From positions 1 to 7,278 of the forward strand of contig JAAZEW010000005.1 in assembly GCA_012512055.1 (NCBI GenBank): a DNA stretch of 7,278 bases. Direction: 5' to 3'. Positions 5,104-7,278 of the stretch are shown here, one piece after another; the first letter of the stretch is position 1, and each line of letters starts with the position of its first letter. The notes under the pieces are model-generated. The model was given only the letters and a program-made list of their open reading frames with translations, searched no databases and was not told the DNA's origin. The stretch comes from Bacillota bacterium (GTDB taxonomy: Bacteria; Bacillota_G; SHA-98; UBA4971). The translations under genes and the position numbers were made by a program.

Positions 5104-6903
5104 ATGGCGAAAAGACTGACTCGCGAGGAAGTGCCTGTCGAAGAGACATGGCGGCTGGAGGACCTTTTCCCGACCATAGAAGACTGGGAAGCTGCTCTCA
5201 GAGAAGCTGATTCTGAAACTGCCGGGGTCACCCGCTACAGCGGCAGGCTCGGTGAAGGGCCCGGCACGCTGCTGGAGTGTCTGGAAGCAGCGGAAAATCT
5301 CCTGCGAAAATTCTACCATGCGAACACGTACGCTATGCTGCTTCTGTCGGGAGATGGAACCAATCCTGCCAATCAGGCAATTGCAGGGCGGGCTGCTGCT
5401 GCAATGGCCCGTGTTCAAGCCGGCCTATCCTTCATTGAACCTGAAATCCTGGAACTCCCCGACGGAACCATAGAGCGATACCTCGCAGCAGAACCGGGCC
5501 TTCAGTCGTTTAGGCGCAACTTGGAGACGATTCTCGGCAACAAGCCTTATGTTCTGTCCCGGGAAGCTGAGAAAATCCTGGCTTCTTTAGGCGAGATCAT
5601 GAAAGCTCCTCACATGCTCTATAATCGAACCAAAAGCTCGGACATGCGCTTTGAACCGGTCACTGATTCAACCGGACGAGAAGTGCCTGTTTCGTTTGCT
5701 ACATACGAAGTGATGTTGGAGAAATCACCTGATGTGACCTTACGCAGAAATGCGTTTCTATCATTCACCCGCGGCATCTCTGCATATCAGAACGTTCTCG
5801 GCGGGACATTTGGAACTGAGATTAAGAAGAATGTCGTGCTTGCAAAAACCCGGGGATTTGAATCAACAACCCACATGTTCTTGCACTATCAGGAAAGCTC
5901 AATGAAAGCTTATACTAATCTGTTGGACATGATCCAAAAAGAGATCGCGCCTCACATGCGTAGATACGTTGAACTCCGCAAGAGAGTGCTGGGACTGGAT
6001 AAGATCATGTACTGCGATATTGAAGCCCCGCTCGATCCGGAATTCGACCCTGAGTTATCCTTTGAAGAAGCCGGGAAGCGGATCACGGAAGCTGCCCGGG
6101 TCATGGGTCAAGAGTACACCGATATTGTCAGCACCGCGTTGTCAGATAGATGGATCGATCGCGTCGACAACATCGGCAAGGCTACAGGCGCTTTCTGCGC
6201 AAGCGCCTATGATGCGCACCCCTATATCCTCACCACATGGGGCAATGCCGCCCGCTCCATGTTCACTCTCGCACACGAACTGGGCCACGCAGTGGCGGGG
6301 GTATTCACCGCGAGGAATCAACGCTTCAGCAACACCCGTATGTCCAGGTTCATAGTGGAAGGCCCGTCAACCTTTAACGAAATGCTCCTGGCCAGGCATG
6401 TGCTGTCTGAGAGTAATGACCTTCCCATGCGTCGCTGGGTCATCATGCAGGTCCTCAGCACTTACTACCACGATTACGTCAGACACATGCTCGAAGCCGA
6501 GCTATTGAAACGCATATACGCCCTTGCTGAGGCGGGAACGCCGATAACGGCTTCAGTGCTCTCAGCGACTCAGGGAGACATCCTTGGCAAGTTCTGGAAC
6601 GGACTGGTTGAGATAGACGAAGGCGCGTCTCTGACATGGATGCGTCAGCCCCACTACTACATGGGACTCTATCCCTACACATACTCTGCAGGATTGACTT
6701 GCTCGACACTGATGGCACAAGCCATTGATGAAGAAGGGCAACCTGCAGTAGACAGGTGGCTTGAAGTATTGAAAGCCGGAGGCTCCGTGAAACCCCTTGA
6801 GTTGATGCACCGGGCAGGTATTGACCTTGAGGATCCTGCCACCATCAGGAAGGCAGTGGACTATGTAGGCCGGCTTGTTGATGAAGTAGAAAAATCATTC
6901 TGA
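5104..6903 (+). CDS. pepF: Oligoendopeptidase F, M3B family zinc metallopeptidase
   Basis: A 599-residue cytosolic metallopeptidase that cleaves short and medium oligopeptides; the length is normal for PepF. There is no signal peptide. The N-terminal helical part (about 1-200) matches the PepF lobe that restricts access to the active-site channel. The zinc site is H-E-L-G-H (His391, Glu392, His395), with the third ligand Glu419 in FIVEGPSTFNE, the spacing seen in thimet-type peptidases. Downstream, PHYYMGLYPYTY (516-527) carries the His/Tyr set that binds substrate in M3 enzymes. The ATG at 5104 has TGAGG eight bases before it; an ATG at 5100 is out of frame. The upstream 200 bases give no clear promoter. 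It is probably monocistronic, and its 3' end converges on a minus-strand gene 66 bases away without an evident terminator. Confidence 0.93.
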   Translation: MAKRLTREEVPVEETWRLEDLFPTIEDWEAALREADSETAGVTRYSGRLGEGPGTLLECLEAAENLLRKFYHANTYAMLLLSGDGTNPANQAIAGRAAAAMARVQAGLSFIEPEILELPDGTIERYLAAEPGLQSFRRNLETILGNKPYVLSREAEKILASLGEIMKAPHMLYNRTKSSDMRFEPVTDSTGREVPVSFATYEVMLEKSPDVTLRRNAFLSFTRGISAYQNVLGGTFGTEIKKNVVLAKTRGFESTTHMFLHYQESSMKAYTNLLDMIQKEIAPHMRRYVELRKRVLGLDKIMYCDIEAPLDPEFDPELSFEEAGKRITEAARVMGQEYTDIVSTALSDRWIDRVDNIGKATGAFCASAYDAHPYILTTWGNAARSMFTLAHELGHAVAGVFTARNQRFSNTRMSRFIVEGPSTFNEMLLARHVLSESNDLPMRRWVIMQVLSTYYHDYVRHMLEAELLKRIYALAEAGTPITASVLSATQGDILGKFWNGLVEIDEGASLTWMRQPHYYMGLYPYTYSAGLTCSTLMAQAIDEEGQPAVDRWLEVLKAGGSVKPLELMHRAGIDLEDPATIRKAVDYVGRLVDEVEKSF

Positions 6904-6969
6904 GTAGATCGCCATAAGTAATCGCTAGCTCTAGAAAGTCTACGTACTGTGCGGGTTGCATTGCTATGG

Positions 6970-7278
6970 TTAGTCCGACGGAACTAAGGGAACCACCGGG
7001 ATCTGGGGTTCGTCTGAACCTGATTCGGATCCTTCAGGCGGCACTAGAGGAACCACGGGCCACTCCGGTTCATCCGAGTCTGATCCTGACCCCTCCGGCG
7101 GGACCAGCGGCACAACCGGCCACTTAGGTTCACTGTCGTCCGGTTTGGATTCCTCAGGAGGCACAAGTGGCACTACCGGGATCACGGGTTCAGTTGGAAC
7201 GAAGCTCAGAGTGTAAGAAACATCCACTACTCCGTGGGATTCATACTGTGATTGCCCTAGGCCATGTGGGTCTGTTTG
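6970..7278 (-). CDS. C-terminal part of a proline-rich repeat protein, probably extracellular (5' end outside the window)
   Basis: The minus-strand frame is open from the right edge to TAA (6972-6970), giving 102 residues. A GTG at 7227 is possible, but the frame continues upstream without a stop (QTDPHGLGQSQYESHG...), so the gene almost certainly begins outside. A beta-strand-like segment (VVDVSYTLSFVPT) leads into three full 20-residue repeats and a short fourth. Each begins Glu-Pro, has the core P-V-V-P-L-V-P and, in the full units, ends in an acidic Ser/Asp/Glu stretch. Such Pro-rich acidic tails commonly span cell wall or link surface domains. There is no LPXTG motif, no terminal membrane helix and no S-layer domain in the visible part, so anchoring is unclear. 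The protein family is not recognised. Confidence 0.7.
   Translation of the reverse strand, partial: QTDPHGLGQSQYESHGVVDVSYTLSFVPTEPVIPVVPLVPPEESKPDDSEPKWPVVPLVPPEGSGSDSDEPEWPVVPLVPPEGSESGSDEPQIPVVPLVPSD
6973..7191 (-). repeat. 60-bp in-frame tandem repeat, three full copies and one partial
   Basis: Copies run, on the minus strand, 7191-7132, 7131-7072, 7071-7012 and 7011-6973 (truncated after 13 codons). Each encodes EP-x-x-PVVPLVPPE followed by a variable Ser/Asp/Glu linker. The Val-Pro core is invariant at the protein level, while the two residues after EP (VI, KW, EW, QI) and the linker differ. Copy number may vary between strains. Confidence 0.85.

Noticed and set aside
4999..5418. Minus-strand frame opposite the PepF start
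   Set aside because: Antisense shadow of PepF.
1..7278. CRISPR array, insertion sequence, tRNA or rRNA
   Set aside because: No regularly spaced repeats of CRISPR size, no transposase-like frame or paired terminal repeats, and no cloverleaf or rRNA stretch was recognised on either strand by eye.

Overview
The window looks like a stretch of a mid-GC Gram-positive (Bacillota, broadly Clostridia/Limnochordia-like) chromosome. The basis is strong AGGTGG/GGAGG ribosome binding sites, frequent GTG and TTG starts, a PepF-type oligoendopeptidase, a Firmicutes-style MATE exporter and a proline-rich extracellular protein tail. The lineage is inferred from gene style; no rRNA or tRNA is present to fix it.

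Layout, left to right. Bases 1-363 hold no secure gene. They carry a 15-bp tandem repeat at 17-66 that may be the start of a frameshifted minus-strand gene, and a GC-rich hairpin at 173-192. A large minus-strand gene (364-2322) encodes a secreted, membrane-tethered serine hydrolase of the class C beta-lactamase/PBP4*-like fold with a C-terminal four-helix membrane domain. A possible 19-codon leader ORF is coupled to its GTG start. Diverging from it is a MATE multidrug/sodium antiporter (2522-3934, +) with a good sigma-A-like promoter. About 350 bases without a convincing gene follow. Next comes a compact, visibly more A+T-rich type II toxin-antitoxin pair, Phd/YefM antitoxin plus RelE/ParE toxin (4343-4906, +), behind a promoter that contains a perfect 16-bp palindrome. 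A 599-residue oligoendopeptidase F (5104-6903, +) follows. It converges on the 3' end of a minus-strand gene (6970 to the right edge) whose product ends in 20-residue repeats rich in Val-Pro.

The genes do not form one pathway. The hydrolase and MATE exporter are a divergent pair with a cell-envelope/export theme. The toxin-antitoxin module is a self-contained cassette, probably acquired. PepF is a housekeeping cytosolic peptidase. The less ordinary items are the coupled leader ORF, the operator architecture and its hexamer shared with the MATE promoter, the repeat-bearing ends of the window, and a 7-bp inverted repeat enclosing 39 bases in the non-coding stretch before the toxin-antitoxin module. 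I found no convincing evidence of an entirely new multi-gene system.
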